DNA of 64,000 bases from Betaproteobacteria bacterium (GTDB taxonomy: Bacteria > Pseudomonadota > Gammaproteobacteria > Burkholderiales > Casimicrobiaceae): the NCBI GenBank assembly GCA_013298695.1, contig JAAFIS010000003.1, positions 124,001-188,000 on the forward strand. The letters run 5' to 3'. Numbering within the stretch: position 1 is the first letter of the stretch; each line of letters begins with the position of its first letter. Below the pieces are notes generated by a model. That model made no database searches and was not told where the DNA came from. It worked only from the letters and a program-made list of their open reading frames with translations. The translations under genes and the position numbers were made by a program. Of this stretch, positions 16,573 through 25,585 are shown in pieces.

Positions 16573-17629
16573 AGTGAGGGAACGGCCAGAGGCGCAACTT
16601 TTCTTTGCCAATCTGCCACAGCCTTGCGAGGCCATGCGGCTCAACAATCAAAAAGAAGATAATGAGCCCACCGAACACCATCAACTCAACATTCGAAGTC
16701 ACGGAATTCGGCAAGCCCGTTACGTGCACGATCATCGACAAAACAATCGGAAGCAACACGATAAACGCTGCGCCGAAGAATGAGCCTAGGATCGACCCTA
16801 GCCCGCCGATGATGACCATGAATAAGATACGGAACGATAAATCCAGGTTGTAGGCTTCCGGCTCAACCGTGCCGACGTAGCAGTAGGCAAACAGCGCTCC
16901 CGCGATGCCGCAATAGAACGAGCTCACCGCGAACGCGGTGAGCTTGGTTTTCATCACCCGAAAACCGATCACCTCGGCCGCGACGTCCATATCGCGCACC
17001 GCCATCCACGAGCGACCGACCGTCGAGCGCACCATGTTTTTCGCAAGCAGCGCCAATACACAAACGATTCCGAGTACGAGCAAGTATTTCTCTTGCGGCG
17101 AATCGAACTTGAAGCCAAGAATTTCGATTTGCTGCGCCGTGATCACGCCAGAGGCGGAGTTATTCGTGAACCACGGCACTTTGGTCAAACACCAGACGAC
17201 GAAGAACTGCGTTGCAAGCGTTGACGCTGCAAGATAGAACCCGCGAATACGCAAACTTGGCAAACCAAATGCAATACCGACCATTGCAGCACAGATGCCA
17301 CCCAAAATGAAAGCGAGGAGTATCGGCATACCGGGCACGCGCAACATGAAGTTGTAGCTTGCGAATGCGCCGACCGCCATGAAGGCCGCGGTACCGAGCG
17401 AAATTTGGCCTGCGTAGCCGGTGAGGATGTTTAGTCCGAGCGCGGCGAGTGAAAAGATCAAAAATGGAATCAAAATCGCCGAGAAGATGTACGGCGTTGC
17501 AACGAACGGAATCACGATGAACGCGATTAATAGGATGGCGAGCATCGCATAGCGATCCTGCGCGATTGGGAAAATCTGCGTGTCGGTGTCGTAGGTCGTT
17601 TTGTATTGACCGGCTTCTCTGTAGATCAC
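16571..17629 (-). CDS. livM: ABC transporter permease, LivM type
   Basis: 352-residue inner-membrane permease of the LivM family with about nine to ten hydrophobic segments. NILTGYAGQISLGTAAFMAVG is the characteristic N-terminal stretch and FRVMKTKLTAFAVSSFYCGI with GGLGSILGSFFGAAF later form the EAA-type loop. It ends with LARLWQIGKEKLRLWPFPH, as usual for this subfamily. It begins one nucleotide after the livH stop, so the two are cotranslated. Confidence 0.9.
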   Translation of the reverse strand: MIYREAGQYKTTYDTDTQIFPIAQDRYAMLAILLIAFIVIPFVATPYIFSAILIPFLIFSLAALGLNILTGYAGQISLGTAAFMAVGAFASYNFMLRVPGMPILLAFILGGICAAMVGIAFGLPSLRIRGFYLAASTLATQFFVVWCLTKVPWFTNNSASGVITAQQIEILGFKFDSPQEKYLLVLGIVCVLALLAKNMVRSTVGRSWMAVRDMDVAAEVIGFRVMKTKLTAFAVSSFYCGIAGALFAYCYVGTVEPEAYNLDLSFRILFMVIIGGLGSILGSFFGAAFIVLLPIVLSMIVHVTGLPNSVTSNVELMVFGGLIIFFLIVEPHGLARLWQIGKEKLRLWPFPH

Positions 17630-17630
17630 G

Positions 17631-18530
17631 CTAAATCCTCCGGATGATTTTCTCGCCGAACAATCCTTCGGGGCGAACTAACAGAAATACAAGCGCGAGC
17701 ACGTAGGGGAACCATCCTTCAATGCCGCCGCCGACATAGGGGCCGATATAGACCTCAGCCAGTTTTTCTGACGCGCCGATGATGAGACCGCCGACGATCG
17801 CGCCAGGCACGGAGGTAAAGCCACCGAGGATTAACACTGGAAGGGCCTTGAGCGCAACGAAAGTCAACGCGAACTGCACGCCATTGCGCGATCCCCAAAG
17901 CAATCCTGCGACAAGAGCAACGAATCCGGCAACGGCCCACACAATCGCCCACACATGTTGCAATGGAATGCCAACAGAGAGCGCCGCTTGATGATCGTCA
18001 GCCACTGCGCGCAGCGCGCGACCCACCTTAGTTTTGTTGAAAAGGATTGCGAGCGCAGCGACGAGGATCGCGCAGATGATCGCAGCGATCACGTCGAACT
18101 GCGAAATCAGCATTCCCGTTTTGTCCATTACGAACTCGATCGGCACATCTTGAATGCCCAGATCAAGCCTGCGAACATTCGACCCCCAAATGAGCTGCGC
18201 GAGCCCCTCAAGGAAAAATGTGAGACCAATCGTCGCCATAAATAGCGTAATGTCGTGTTGATTCACGAGCGGTCGCAATACGATGCGTTCAGTGGCGATG
18301 CCGAGCAGCACCATCACCACCATCGTGATCGGAATCGCGAGCCACAGCGACAATCCGAATTCTTCTTTGAGCCCCACGGTCGTCAAGGCCGCGAAAAAGA
18401 CCATTGCGCCCTGAGCGAAATTGAACACGCCGGAGGCTTTGAAAATCAACACAAAGCCAAGTGCCACCAGCGCATACATCACGCCTGAGAGCAAACCGGC
18501 AATTAAAACTTCGAAGAAAAATTGCATCAA
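17631..18530 (-). CDS. livH: ABC transporter permease, LivH type
   Basis: 299-residue inner-membrane permease of the LivH family. LLSGVMYALVALGFVLIFKA and the following FNFAQGAMV are diagnostic, as is the EAA-like region GGFTSVPGAIVGGLIIGASE. About eight hydrophobic segments are visible. The start overlaps the livG stop by 4 nt (ATGA), which shows translational coupling within the transporter operon. Confidence 0.9.
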   Translation of the reverse strand: MMQFFFEVLIAGLLSGVMYALVALGFVLIFKASGVFNFAQGAMVFFAALTTVGLKEEFGLSLWLAIPITMVVMVLLGIATERIVLRPLVNQHDITLFMATIGLTFFLEGLAQLIWGSNVRRLDLGIQDVPIEFVMDKTGMLISQFDVIAAIICAILVAALAILFNKTKVGRALRAVADDHQAALSVGIPLQHVWAIVWAVAGFVALVAGLLWGSRNGVQFALTFVALKALPVLILGGFTSVPGAIVGGLIIGASEKLAEVYIGPYVGGGIEGWFPYVLALVFLLVRPEGLFGEKIIRRI

Positions 18531-19318
18531 TGCGCTCCCAAATAGGCTTTGATCACTTCCGGATTGCTGCGCACTTCATCCGGCGTACCGTCGCCAATTT
18601 TCTTGCCGTAGTCAAGCACCGCCACGCGATCTGAAATATCCATCACCACGCCCATGTCGTGTTCGATCAAGACGATGGTCGTGCCGAATTGATCGTTGGT
18701 ATCGAGCACGAAGCGACACATGTCTTGCTTCTCTTCGACATTCATACCGGCCATCGGCTCGTCAAGCAAAAGCATTGAGGGTTCGGCCGCTAGAGCGCGG
18801 GCAAGCTCTACGCGTTTTTTTATGCCGTACGGCAAACGCGCGACGGGGGTCTTGCGAACATGTTGGAGTTGCAAAAAGTCGATGATCTCTTCCACGACGC
18901 GACGGTTTTCCATCTCTTCGCGACGCGCGCGACCGATCCAAAGCGCTTGTTCAACAAACGTTGATTTGATTTTGAGGTTGCGACCGGTCATGATGTTGTC
19001 GAGAACGCTCATGCCGGTAAACAGAGCGATGTTTTGAAAGGTACGCGCGATGCCGCTTTTCGCTGCCGCATGCGTATCCATATCTTTGCGCTGCTCACCG
19101 CGATAGGTAATCGTGCCTTCTTGCGGGTGATACACGCCGTTGATCACGTTCAACATCGAGCTTTTGCCCGCGCCGTTCGGGCCAATGATCGCGCGGATCT
19201 CGTGCTCGCGAACATCGAACGAAATATTGGTGAGCGCTTTCACGCCGCCGAATGAGAGCGATACGTTGTCCGCTTTAAGAATCACATCGCCGATTTTTCT
19301 TTGCGCGGAATCGCTCAT
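18527..19318 (-). CDS. livG: ABC transporter ATPase, LivG type
   Basis: 263-residue ATPase, partner of LivF. Walker A GPNGAGKSSMLNVINGVY (about 42), signature region LPYGIKKRVELARALA (LivG-type degenerate LSGGQ), Walker B MLLLDEPMAGM and the switch histidine in LIEHDMGVV are all present. The start overlaps the stop of the acyl-CoA ligase gene by 4 nt. Together with LivHMKF it makes a complete importer. Confidence 0.9.
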   Translation of the reverse strand: MSDSAQRKIGDVILKADNVSLSFGGVKALTNISFDVREHEIRAIIGPNGAGKSSMLNVINGVYHPQEGTITYRGEQRKDMDTHAAAKSGIARTFQNIALFTGMSVLDNIMTGRNLKIKSTFVEQALWIGRARREEMENRRVVEEIIDFLQLQHVRKTPVARLPYGIKKRVELARALAAEPSMLLLDEPMAGMNVEEKQDMCRFVLDTNDQFGTTIVLIEHDMGVVMDISDRVAVLDYGKKIGDGTPDEVRSNPEVIKAYLGAH

Positions 19319-21258
19319 GCGGCCGCCTTCGTCACAGCGGGAAAGCGTTTTGCATCGGCAATCTTGATATCAGCTGCGATGGAGCCAGTGCGACCATCCT
19401 CGAATTTAACTTGCGTTTCGATGTGTTGAACTTGTTTCCCCGTGAACAGTGCATCGACGAGTGGGCCGTACTTCTCTTGAATAAACCCGCGCCGCACTTT
19501 ACGAGTGCGCGTCAATTCGTCATCATCGGGATCAAGCTCTTTATGCAACACGAGGAAGCGTGCAATTTGCGAATTTGAGAGCTCGCCCTCAGTCGCAAGT
19601 TCAGCGTTCGCTTTTTCCACGCAATCGCGAATTAATGAGTACACCTCATCCTTGCCCGCGAGATCGATGTAGCCTGAGTACACAATGTTTTTACGTTCCG
19701 CCCAGTTGCCCACTGCGGTGAGATCGATATTGATGAATGCCATCACGTTGTCTTTGCCGTGACCAAAGCACACCGCTTCTTTGATGTAGGGAAAGAATTT
19801 GAGTTTGTTTTCGATGTAATTCGGCGCGAACATCGCACCCGTTGAAAGGCGGCCCACGTCCTTCGCGCGATCAATGATCTTTAAGTGTCCCTCAGTATCG
19901 AAAACGCCTGCGTCGCCGGTGTGAAAGTAGCCTTCCTTATCAATCGATTCAGCTGTTGCGTCGGGACGTTTGTAATATTCCTTGAGCACCATCGGCCCTC
20001 GCACAAGCACCTCTCCGTTGTCAGCTAGTTTGACTTCGACGCTTGGTGCCGCTTTGCCGACGCTATCGAACTTAATCTGTCGGTCAGGCTGCAGCGTTAC
20101 ATAGGCACAGGTTTCGGTTTGCCCGTAGAGCTGCTTCAAGTTGATGCCGATAGAGCGATAGAAGCGGAATAGGTCGGGGCCAATCGCGGCGCCGGCGGTG
20201 TAGGCCACTCGAATTCGGCTCATGCCAAGCGTGTTTTTCAGCGGTCCGTATACGAGCACGTTGCCCAATGAGTAGAGAAGTCGATCTTTTGCTGCAACTT
20301 CTTCGCCATCGAGAATCTTTGCACCGGAGCGCTTGGCAACCGCCATAAATTTATCGAACAACCAACGCTTGATTCGGCTCGCGTCTTCCATGCGAATCAT
20401 CACATTCGTAAGCAGACCTTCAAATACGCGCGGCGGTGCGAAATAGTAGGTGGGACCTATTTCACGCAAATCGATCATGACGGTATCGCCCGATTCTGGG
20501 CAATTGACGGTGAATCCAGCAACGAGCCACTGCGCATACGAAAACAAGTGATCACCGACCCAAGCCATCGGCAAATACGACAACACGTTATCGGTGGCGA
20601 CCAACTTATCGAACGAAACACCGCCTCGCGCAGCGGTGATGAACGCTTCGTGCGTTTGACACACGCCCTTGGGCTTGCCGGTGGTTCCCGAGGTGTAGAG
20701 CATCACTGAAACGTCCGTCGTTTGACCCGCTTCAACCTGTGAGTCAAACGCGCCGGGATGGCTCTTATCCCAGTTTCGACCGAGCTCACGCAGAGATTCG
20801 AGGCTTTGTAGCCCCGGCGCGCTGTAATTTCTCAGGCCCCTCGGGTCGCTAAAAATGATGTGCGAAACGTGGGAATTTTTTTCGCGCGCTTCGAGCAGCT
20901 TATCGACTTGCTCCTGATCTTCAACAATCGCGAATTTGATCTCAGCGTTGTCGAGCACGTAGGTCATCTCTTCGGCAACCGCGTCTTGATACATCGGCAC
21001 TGCCACGCCGCCCAAACACTGCGCGGACGCGAATGCCATGTATAGCTGAGGACGGTTATCGCCAATGATTGCCAGATTGTCGCCGCGCTTAAAGCCGAGC
21101 GCCGCTAAGCCACACGCCACTTCGCGCACTTCAAGCATCGTTTGCGACCACGACCAGGTTTGCCAAATGCCTAAATATTTTTCGCGCAATGCGGGATCAT
21201 TCGGGCGGCTCGCCGCGTGCGCGCGCAGCAGGCGCGGAAACGTCGTCATCTCAGACAT
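19315..21258 (-). CDS. AMP-dependent acyl-CoA synthetase (long-chain type)
   Basis: 647 residues of the ANL superfamily: ATP-dependent activation of a carboxylic acid to its CoA ester through an acyl-AMP. The P-loop VMLYTSGTTGKPKGV (about 186-200) is clear, followed by YGQTETCAY, the hinge HTGDAGVFDTEGHLKIIDR and a C-terminal lysine-bearing domain. The sequence has the long-chain/FadD15-like pattern (FAPNYIENKLKFFPYIKEA). It is first in the operon with LivGHMKF, so the importer probably brings in its acid substrate, which might be aromatic, cyclic or fatty. AAGGAGG lies 10 nt before the ATG. Confidence 0.88.
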   Translation of the reverse strand: MSEMTTFPRLLRAHAASRPNDPALREKYLGIWQTWSWSQTMLEVREVACGLAALGFKRGDNLAIIGDNRPQLYMAFASAQCLGGVAVPMYQDAVAEEMTYVLDNAEIKFAIVEDQEQVDKLLEAREKNSHVSHIIFSDPRGLRNYSAPGLQSLESLRELGRNWDKSHPGAFDSQVEAGQTTDVSVMLYTSGTTGKPKGVCQTHEAFITAARGGVSFDKLVATDNVLSYLPMAWVGDHLFSYAQWLVAGFTVNCPESGDTVMIDLREIGPTYYFAPPRVFEGLLTNVMIRMEDASRIKRWLFDKFMAVAKRSGAKILDGEEVAAKDRLLYSLGNVLVYGPLKNTLGMSRIRVAYTAGAAIGPDLFRFYRSIGINLKQLYGQTETCAYVTLQPDRQIKFDSVGKAAPSVEVKLADNGEVLVRGPMVLKEYYKRPDATAESIDKEGYFHTGDAGVFDTEGHLKIIDRAKDVGRLSTGAMFAPNYIENKLKFFPYIKEAVCFGHGKDNVMAFINIDLTAVGNWAERKNIVYSGYIDLAGKDEVYSLIRDCVEKANAELATEGELSNSQIARFLVLHKELDPDDDELTRTRKVRRGFIQEKYGPLVDALFTGKQVQHIETQVKFEDGRTGSIAADIKIADAKRFPAVTKAAA

Positions 21259-21594
21259 TGCGCTACATCCTCCTTATTTGCGGTGCATGGTAGCTCTTCA
21301 TGGCCGCAATTCGTTCTTCGACCTCAGCTAGCATGTGCCACGGTCGACGACGCTAAAAACAAACCCGACCCTGCGGTCAGGAATACGCAGTCTAAGTCTT
21401 CTATAAGACTGTTGCCACTAGGGTTTACCAAGGCGCCGTTACGCGCGAAATTGTTCTTAAAACTATTTGACCGTATCGCCTGATGCGCTGGGAGAAGCGG
21501 AGTTTCGGGGAATCATCAAGAGTTTCTGTCAACGTTCGTATCGCCCAGTAAAATCGGGGTTGTCAAGAAATAGCTGTGTCCCACACACCACGCA
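21259..21594. other. Divergent intergenic region with hairpin and degenerate paired element
   Basis: 336 nt with no gene. It must hold the promoters of the ligase-liv operon (minus) and birA (plus). AGTCTT-CTAT-AAGACT at 21395-21410 is a small hairpin. A degenerate member of the paired-palindrome family is present: GCCC-N9-GGGG at 21543-21559, with TATCGCCTGAT at 21474-21484 on its left, the same left motif as the degenerate copy at 35179. No promoter could be assigned with confidence. Confidence 0.5.
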
Positions 21595-22410
21595 ATGAGC
21601 TCTTCACCGTTTTCAACCGAGCATCTACAGCAAGTTGATTCGACCAATGCCGAGCTTTTGCGTCGAGCGGCATCGCACTCTATTCACGCACTCGCCGTCA
21701 CCGCAGACGTGCAATTGGCGGGGCGCGGGCAGCGCGGGCGTCGCTGGCATGCTGCGCCCGGTGACGCATTGTTGTTGAGTGTCGGTTGGGAGTTCGCGCC
21801 AAGCGTACGGCTGGATGGACTCAGCCTCGCGGTCGGCGTTGCAGTCGCACGCGCGGCCGCACCGTTTTCTCAGCAAAGAATCACCTTGAAATGGCCCAAT
21901 GATTTGCTGGTTGACGATCAAGCAAAGCTTGCTGGAATTTTGGTGGAAACGGTTAACGGATTTGCCGACAAACGCGCGGCGGTCATCGGCATCGGCGTTA
22001 ATGTGCGACCGCCGCTTTCCCCCGACTTCCCGGCCCCTACAGGGCACTCCGCATTAGCTGCGCTTCCTGCTGCTGCGCTGGTGTCGTCGCTGCTCCCGCG
22101 CGTAGCCGATGGCGCGCCGATCATCATCAGCGCGCTCAAACAATCCATCCTCGCCGAACTCTCCAGCGTGCTTCCGGAGTTTGCTGCGCACGGCTTTTCC
22201 GCGTTTCGCGACGAGTGGTGGTCACGCCGCGCCTATGCTTCGGTGGCGGTGCAGCTTACGTCGCTCGATGTCTCGCCCGCGCTCTCGCAAACCATGAACA
22301 GCATCAGCGGGCGGCTGCACGATCTTGACCCAAACGGCGCATTGATCATCAACGACGGACGCTCATTGCATACACTTCACTCTGGTTTACTTTCGATGCG
22401 GCCTGCTTGA
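21595..22410 (+). CDS. birA: Biotin--[acetyl-CoA-carboxylase] ligase
   Basis: 271-residue biotin protein ligase of the short type without an N-terminal DNA-binding domain. It activates biotin as biotinyl-AMP and attaches it to carboxylase carrier domains; the LiuD subunit in this window is one expected target. The biotinyl-AMP loop GRGQRGRRWHA (about 43-53), KWPNDLLVDDQAKLAGILVE (about 100-119) and GIGVNV are diagnostic. The C-terminal small SH3-like domain is present. It heads birA-coaX-SPOR, a gene order common in betaproteobacteria. Confidence 0.92.
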   Translation: MSSSPFSTEHLQQVDSTNAELLRRAASHSIHALAVTADVQLAGRGQRGRRWHAAPGDALLLSVGWEFAPSVRLDGLSLAVGVAVARAAAPFSQQRITLKWPNDLLVDDQAKLAGILVETVNGFADKRAAVIGIGVNVRPPLSPDFPAPTGHSALAALPAAALVSSLLPRVADGAPIIISALKQSILAELSSVLPEFAAHGFSAFRDEWWSRRAYASVAVQLTSLDVSPALSQTMNSISGRLHDLDPNGALIINDGRSLHTLHSGLLSMRPA

Positions 22411-22452
22411 TGTACTGAGTCGCGATTTTTTTCTTTCAGCCAGTCATAGCCC

Positions 22453-23202
22453 ATGCTTGCACTCGACGTCGGGAATACGCGCTTGAAATGGGCGGCATTT
22501 GAAGGCGATCACATCGTCCACCGCGGCGCAATGTTTATCGCCGAACTCGATCAATTTTTGGATCGCGCCCGCGTCGCGGCTTTCGCGCCGAAAATGATCG
22601 CTGGCAGTCATGTCGCCAACGCCGTAACGCGCAAAAAAATCGAAGAGCAACTTGCATCGATTGGCCACGACGTAGGCTGGATTGAATCTAGCCAAAGCGC
22701 GTGCGGCGTGTGGAATGGCTATGAAGAGCCTTCGCGTTTGGGTACTGATCGCTGGGCGGCCTTGGTCGCCGCGTGGCGGCGATCGCTCGCGCCCTGCCTC
22801 GTGGTCAGCGCGGGCACCGCACTCACCATTGATCAACTCGATGAGCGAGGCACGTTTTTGGGCGGCGCAATTGTTGCGGGATACCACGCGATGCTCGGCG
22901 GGCTGGCCGGGAATACCGCTGCACTCTCGGTTGATGCCGGTGAATGGTCGGTGCAACCGACCAACACGCGCGATGCGCTCGCGACCGGCGCGATCGATGC
23001 GATGGTCGGCGCGATTGAGCAAAGTCACGAGCGATTTGCGCGCCGCTTGGCCGAGCGCGGTGTGGCGCAAGTGCCCAAAGTCGTGTTGACCGGCGGCAGC
23101 GCGTATCGCTTGCTAATTCATATGCGTACAGAGGCAACCGTGATTGAAACACTCGCGCTGGAAGGCGTTCGCCTGCTAGCAATAAACGAAGGTCACGAAT
23201 GA
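22453..23202 (+). CDS. coaX: Type III pantothenate kinase
   Basis: 249 residues; phosphorylates pantothenate, the first step of CoA synthesis. The N-terminal phosphate motif LALDVGNTRLKWAAFEGD (about 2-19) and the central GTDRWAALVAAW and VVSAGTALTIDQL motifs mark the CoaX family of the ASKHA fold. GGAIVAGYHAMLGGLAGNTA is the dimer/substrate loop. Its stop overlaps the start of the SPOR gene by 4 nt. Confidence 0.92.
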   Translation: MLALDVGNTRLKWAAFEGDHIVHRGAMFIAELDQFLDRARVAAFAPKMIAGSHVANAVTRKKIEEQLASIGHDVGWIESSQSACGVWNGYEEPSRLGTDRWAALVAAWRRSLAPCLVVSAGTALTIDQLDERGTFLGGAIVAGYHAMLGGLAGNTAALSVDAGEWSVQPTNTRDALATGAIDAMVGAIEQSHERFARRLAERGVAQVPKVVLTGGSAYRLLIHMRTEATVIETLALEGVRLLAINEGHE

Positions 23203-23858
23203 AAAAAATCGTGCTCACTTTGTTAATCGCGAACCTCGTCGTTTTTGGCTATGGCTACTATCGCTACACCACTGCCAATGCGTCGCCCGACAGCGAACGG
23301 CTAAAGCCAATCAACGCCGAAGGCGTTCGCGTGCTCACCAGCCAGCAATACGCGAAACTCGGGCCGGCCAAAGTCGCTCAGCTCACGCTCGCTTGCGCTG
23401 AATGGGGCCCCTTCAACGACGCCGAACTGACCAAAGCAAAGGCGTTACTCGAACCGCTCGCCCTTGGCAAAACGTTGAACCAGCGTCGCGTTGATATCAC
23501 CGCAGAACACTGGGTATACATCCCCTCAAAACCAAACAAATCGGCCGCTGAGCGCGCGCTCTCAGAATTGAGTCGGTTAGGCGTCACCGATGCCGCGGTC
23601 GTGAGCGAATCCGGCCCGTGGCAATGGTCGATTTCGCTTGGCGTGTTCCGCACCCGTTCGGGCGCTGACAAACGCTTCGAAGAGGTACGCACCAAGGGCG
23701 TAAAAACCGCCACCTATCGCGCGCGCGAACAAACTGTTGCCGCCACTTCGATTGTGTTGCGCGAACCGGCGCAGGCAACGCTTGCAAAAATAGAAGAGTT
23801 CAAGACGCAGCTCGTTGGCAGCACGGTGGTCACCGGCGCCTGCCCAGAGAATCGCTGA
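23199..23858 (+). CDS. SPOR-domain protein
   Basis: 219 residues with an N-terminal membrane anchor (VLTLLIANLVVFGYGYYRY, about 4-22) and a periplasmic part. The section from about 105 to 180 (HWVYIPSKPNKSAAERALSE and WSISLGVFRTRSGADKRFEE) has the repeated beta-alpha-beta layout of SPOR domains, which bind denuded peptidoglycan at the septum. Its place after birA-coaX is conserved in betaproteobacteria. Overlaps coaX and the next gene by a few bases, so one operon. Confidence 0.75.
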   Translation: MKKIVLTLLIANLVVFGYGYYRYTTANASPDSERLKPINAEGVRVLTSQQYAKLGPAKVAQLTLACAEWGPFNDAELTKAKALLEPLALGKTLNQRRVDITAEHWVYIPSKPNKSAAERALSELSRLGVTDAAVVSESGPWQWSISLGVFRTRSGADKRFEEVRTKGVKTATYRAREQTVAATSIVLREPAQATLAKIEEFKTQLVGSTVVTGACPENR

Positions 23859-24343
23859 TGACAGCCTCCATCGAGCCCGTTCGCACGCCAGAGGCGCTCG
23901 AACATGTGCGAACGCTGATGCGTCACTACAACGCGTTTCTTGGGAAGCTCGGCGTCGATTTGTGCTTCCAGGATTTCAATCTCGAACTCGAAGCACTGCC
24001 AGGCAAATACGTGTTGCCACTCGGCGAACTTTGGCTAGCGCGCGACGCATTCGGAAACGCGCTCGGCTGTATCGCGGTGAAGCCGCTCGGCGACAACACA
24101 ACATGCGAGATGAAACGCTTGTGGGTTGAAGACGCCGCGAAGGGCACCGGAATTGGCCGCACACTTGCCATCACGTCGATCGATTTCGCGCGAAAGGTTG
24201 GCTATCAAGCGATGAAGCTCGACACGCTGCGCAATCGCATGCCCGCCGCCATCGCGCTCTACGAATCACTCGGTTTCGTTGAAACCGAAGCCTACGTGCA
24301 CAACCCGGAATGTGACGTGCTTTACATGAAACTTGCGCTCTAA
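23858..24343 (+). CDS. GNAT-family N-acetyltransferase
   Basis: 161 residues with the GNAT fold: strand LWLARDAFGNALGCIAVKPL, motif A RLWVEDAAKGTGIGRTLAI (acetyl-CoA pyrophosphate loop at about 89-107) and motif B MPAAIALYESLGFVE. The substrate is unknown. The ATG overlaps the SPOR gene stop (TGATG), so it is the last gene of the birA operon before the paired-palindrome element at 24370. Confidence 0.85.
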   Translation: MTASIEPVRTPEALEHVRTLMRHYNAFLGKLGVDLCFQDFNLELEALPGKYVLPLGELWLARDAFGNALGCIAVKPLGDNTTCEMKRLWVEDAAKGTGIGRTLAITSIDFARKVGYQAMKLDTLRNRMPAAIALYESLGFVETEAYVHNPECDVLYMKLAL

Positions 24344-24369
24344 ATTGTTAGACAACTCTCGATATAAAC

Positions 24370-24453
24370 GCCCGATATTATTGGGCGATACGTTGTATAT
24401 GTGAAATATTCAACTTAACATGTAAATTGCCGTATCGCCCAATTAAATTGGCC
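24370..24453. repeat. Paired-palindrome element, copy C
   Basis: GCCC-N9-GGGC at 24370-24386 and GCCC-N9-GGCC at 24437-24453, centres 67 bp apart with a 50-bp AT-rich spacer. The inner flanks are also complementary (ATTGGGCGATACG with CGTATCGCCCAAT), so the whole can fold as one 13-bp-stem hairpin. Lies between two plus-strand genes. Confidence 0.8.
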
Positions 24454-24486
24454 GATAGTCGCTAAAGCCTAAAGACTGTTTTCATC

Positions 24487-24822
24487 ATGAATTCATTCGC
24501 CACATTGCCCAAACCGCCCTATTGCGCAGTCATTTTTTCCAGCCAGCGAACACCCAGTGACGACCGTTACGGCGACATGGCAGAGCGCATGGTCGAACTC
24601 GCGCAAGACCAAGAAGGCTACCTCGGCATCGAATCCGCGCGCGACGCCAACGGCTTCGGCATCACCGTGTCGTACTGGCGCGACGAAGCCTGCATCGCCC
24701 AATGGAAAGCCAACGCCGAACACAAAGTCGCGCAAGAAAACGGCCATTCGCGTTGGTACGAACGCTTCGAGATTCGCATCGCGAAAGTGGAGCGTGCGTA
24801 CGGGAAACCACAAAGCGTATAA
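24487..24822 (+). CDS. Antibiotic biosynthesis monooxygenase (ABM) domain protein
   Basis: 111 residues with the dimeric alpha-beta barrel of the ABM/heme-degrading monooxygenase-like family: YGDMAERMVELAQDQEGYLG, then ITVSYWRDEACIAQWKANAE with H at NAEHKVAQ and WYERFEIRIAKVERAYG at the end. Many such proteins act on quinones or are cofactor-free monooxygenases; the substrate is not evident. It stands alone between the copy C element and a CTCTCCC-type repeat. Confidence 0.8.
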   Translation: MNSFATLPKPPYCAVIFSSQRTPSDDRYGDMAERMVELAQDQEGYLGIESARDANGFGITVSYWRDEACIAQWKANAEHKVAQENGHSRWYERFEIRIAKVERAYGKPQSV

Positions 24823-24846
24823 CGAGCGTATCGCAGGGTGTATCCA

Positions 24847-25023
24847 CCTCTCCCTCTGGGAGAGGTCGCAGCGAAGCTGCGGGTGAGGGAAAACAGCGGC
24901 CGCTCAATGAGTTGAGTCGGCGCGACAGCGAACGACGACTGCGTTGAACCCCAAATGCTCCGTAGCGGAACCGCCGGTAACCCTCACCCAACCCTGCGCA
25001 TCGACCTCTCCCAAAGGGAGAGG
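24847..25023. repeat. Compound inverted repeat of the CCTCTCCC type
   Basis: CCTCTCCC-TCT-GGGAGAGG (24847-24865) then a GCAGCGAAGCTGC hairpin and GGGTGAGGG, with the mirror arrangement CCCTCACCC to CCTCTCCCAAAGGGAGAGG ending at 25023. A second copy is at 35031-35156 and a fragment at 16494. Common intergenic repeat type in proteobacteria. Confidence 0.8.
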
Positions 25024-25135
25024 AAGAAATTCGCGCTTCGGGCCTATCCGAACGAGGTGCGATAGGATCACACCCTACGTTCGATCAACAAAAAAAATCA
25101 GGTCGCAACGCGTAGCTCGGATTCTCGTGTCCGAG

Positions 25136-25582
25136 CTACACGGCATCGGCTCGTGTTTTCTTCGCCGATTTCGCAAGCAATCCGGGCAACGAATCCGCAC
25201 GTGCTTTAGCTCTGCGCTGACGCTCTTTTCGCCGACACGATAAACATCGAACCGCTGTCGCCGCAAGATCCCCCTTCACGACTTCGTAAAACCACTTCTG
25301 TTGCGTCGCTCGCCAAATTTCTTCAGCGCCGCAATCGCGACACGTGAACGGCTTATCCACGTAGTAGAACGGCGGATACGAATAGCTGTTCAGCAATCCC
25401 AACCCGGCATGGTTCGCTGCAATCGCACCCCTCGGCCAATTCTCTGTAAGTGAATCGGGATCAATCCATTCAACAGCTGAATTGCTTTTCTTTCGACGCG
25501 CAACAATTTGCGCGCGTCGCTGTTTGCCACTTTTTAAGGCGGCTTTTCGCTCTTTGAACTTTGTAGGAACACGCGCGCCCAC
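25136..25582 (-). CDS. Zinc-ribbon protein encoded with rtcB
   Basis: 148 residues, very basic at both ends (KFKERKAALKSGKQRRAQ, KERQRRAKARAD). The centre contains a zinc ribbon, YVDKPFTCRDCGAEEIWRAT (about 74-93) and AVRCLSCRRKERQR, of the zf-trcl/probable zinc-binding type. The basic flanks suggest nucleic-acid binding, which is inference. It starts 3 nt after the rtcB stop, so it is very probably cotranslated with the RNA ligase. Confidence 0.75.
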   Translation of the reverse strand: MGARVPTKFKERKAALKSGKQRRAQIVARRKKSNSAVEWIDPDSLTENWPRGAIAANHAGLGLLNSYSYPPFYYVDKPFTCRDCGAEEIWRATQQKWFYEVVKGDLAATAVRCLSCRRKERQRRAKARADSLPGLLAKSAKKTRADAV

Positions 25583-25585
25583 GAA

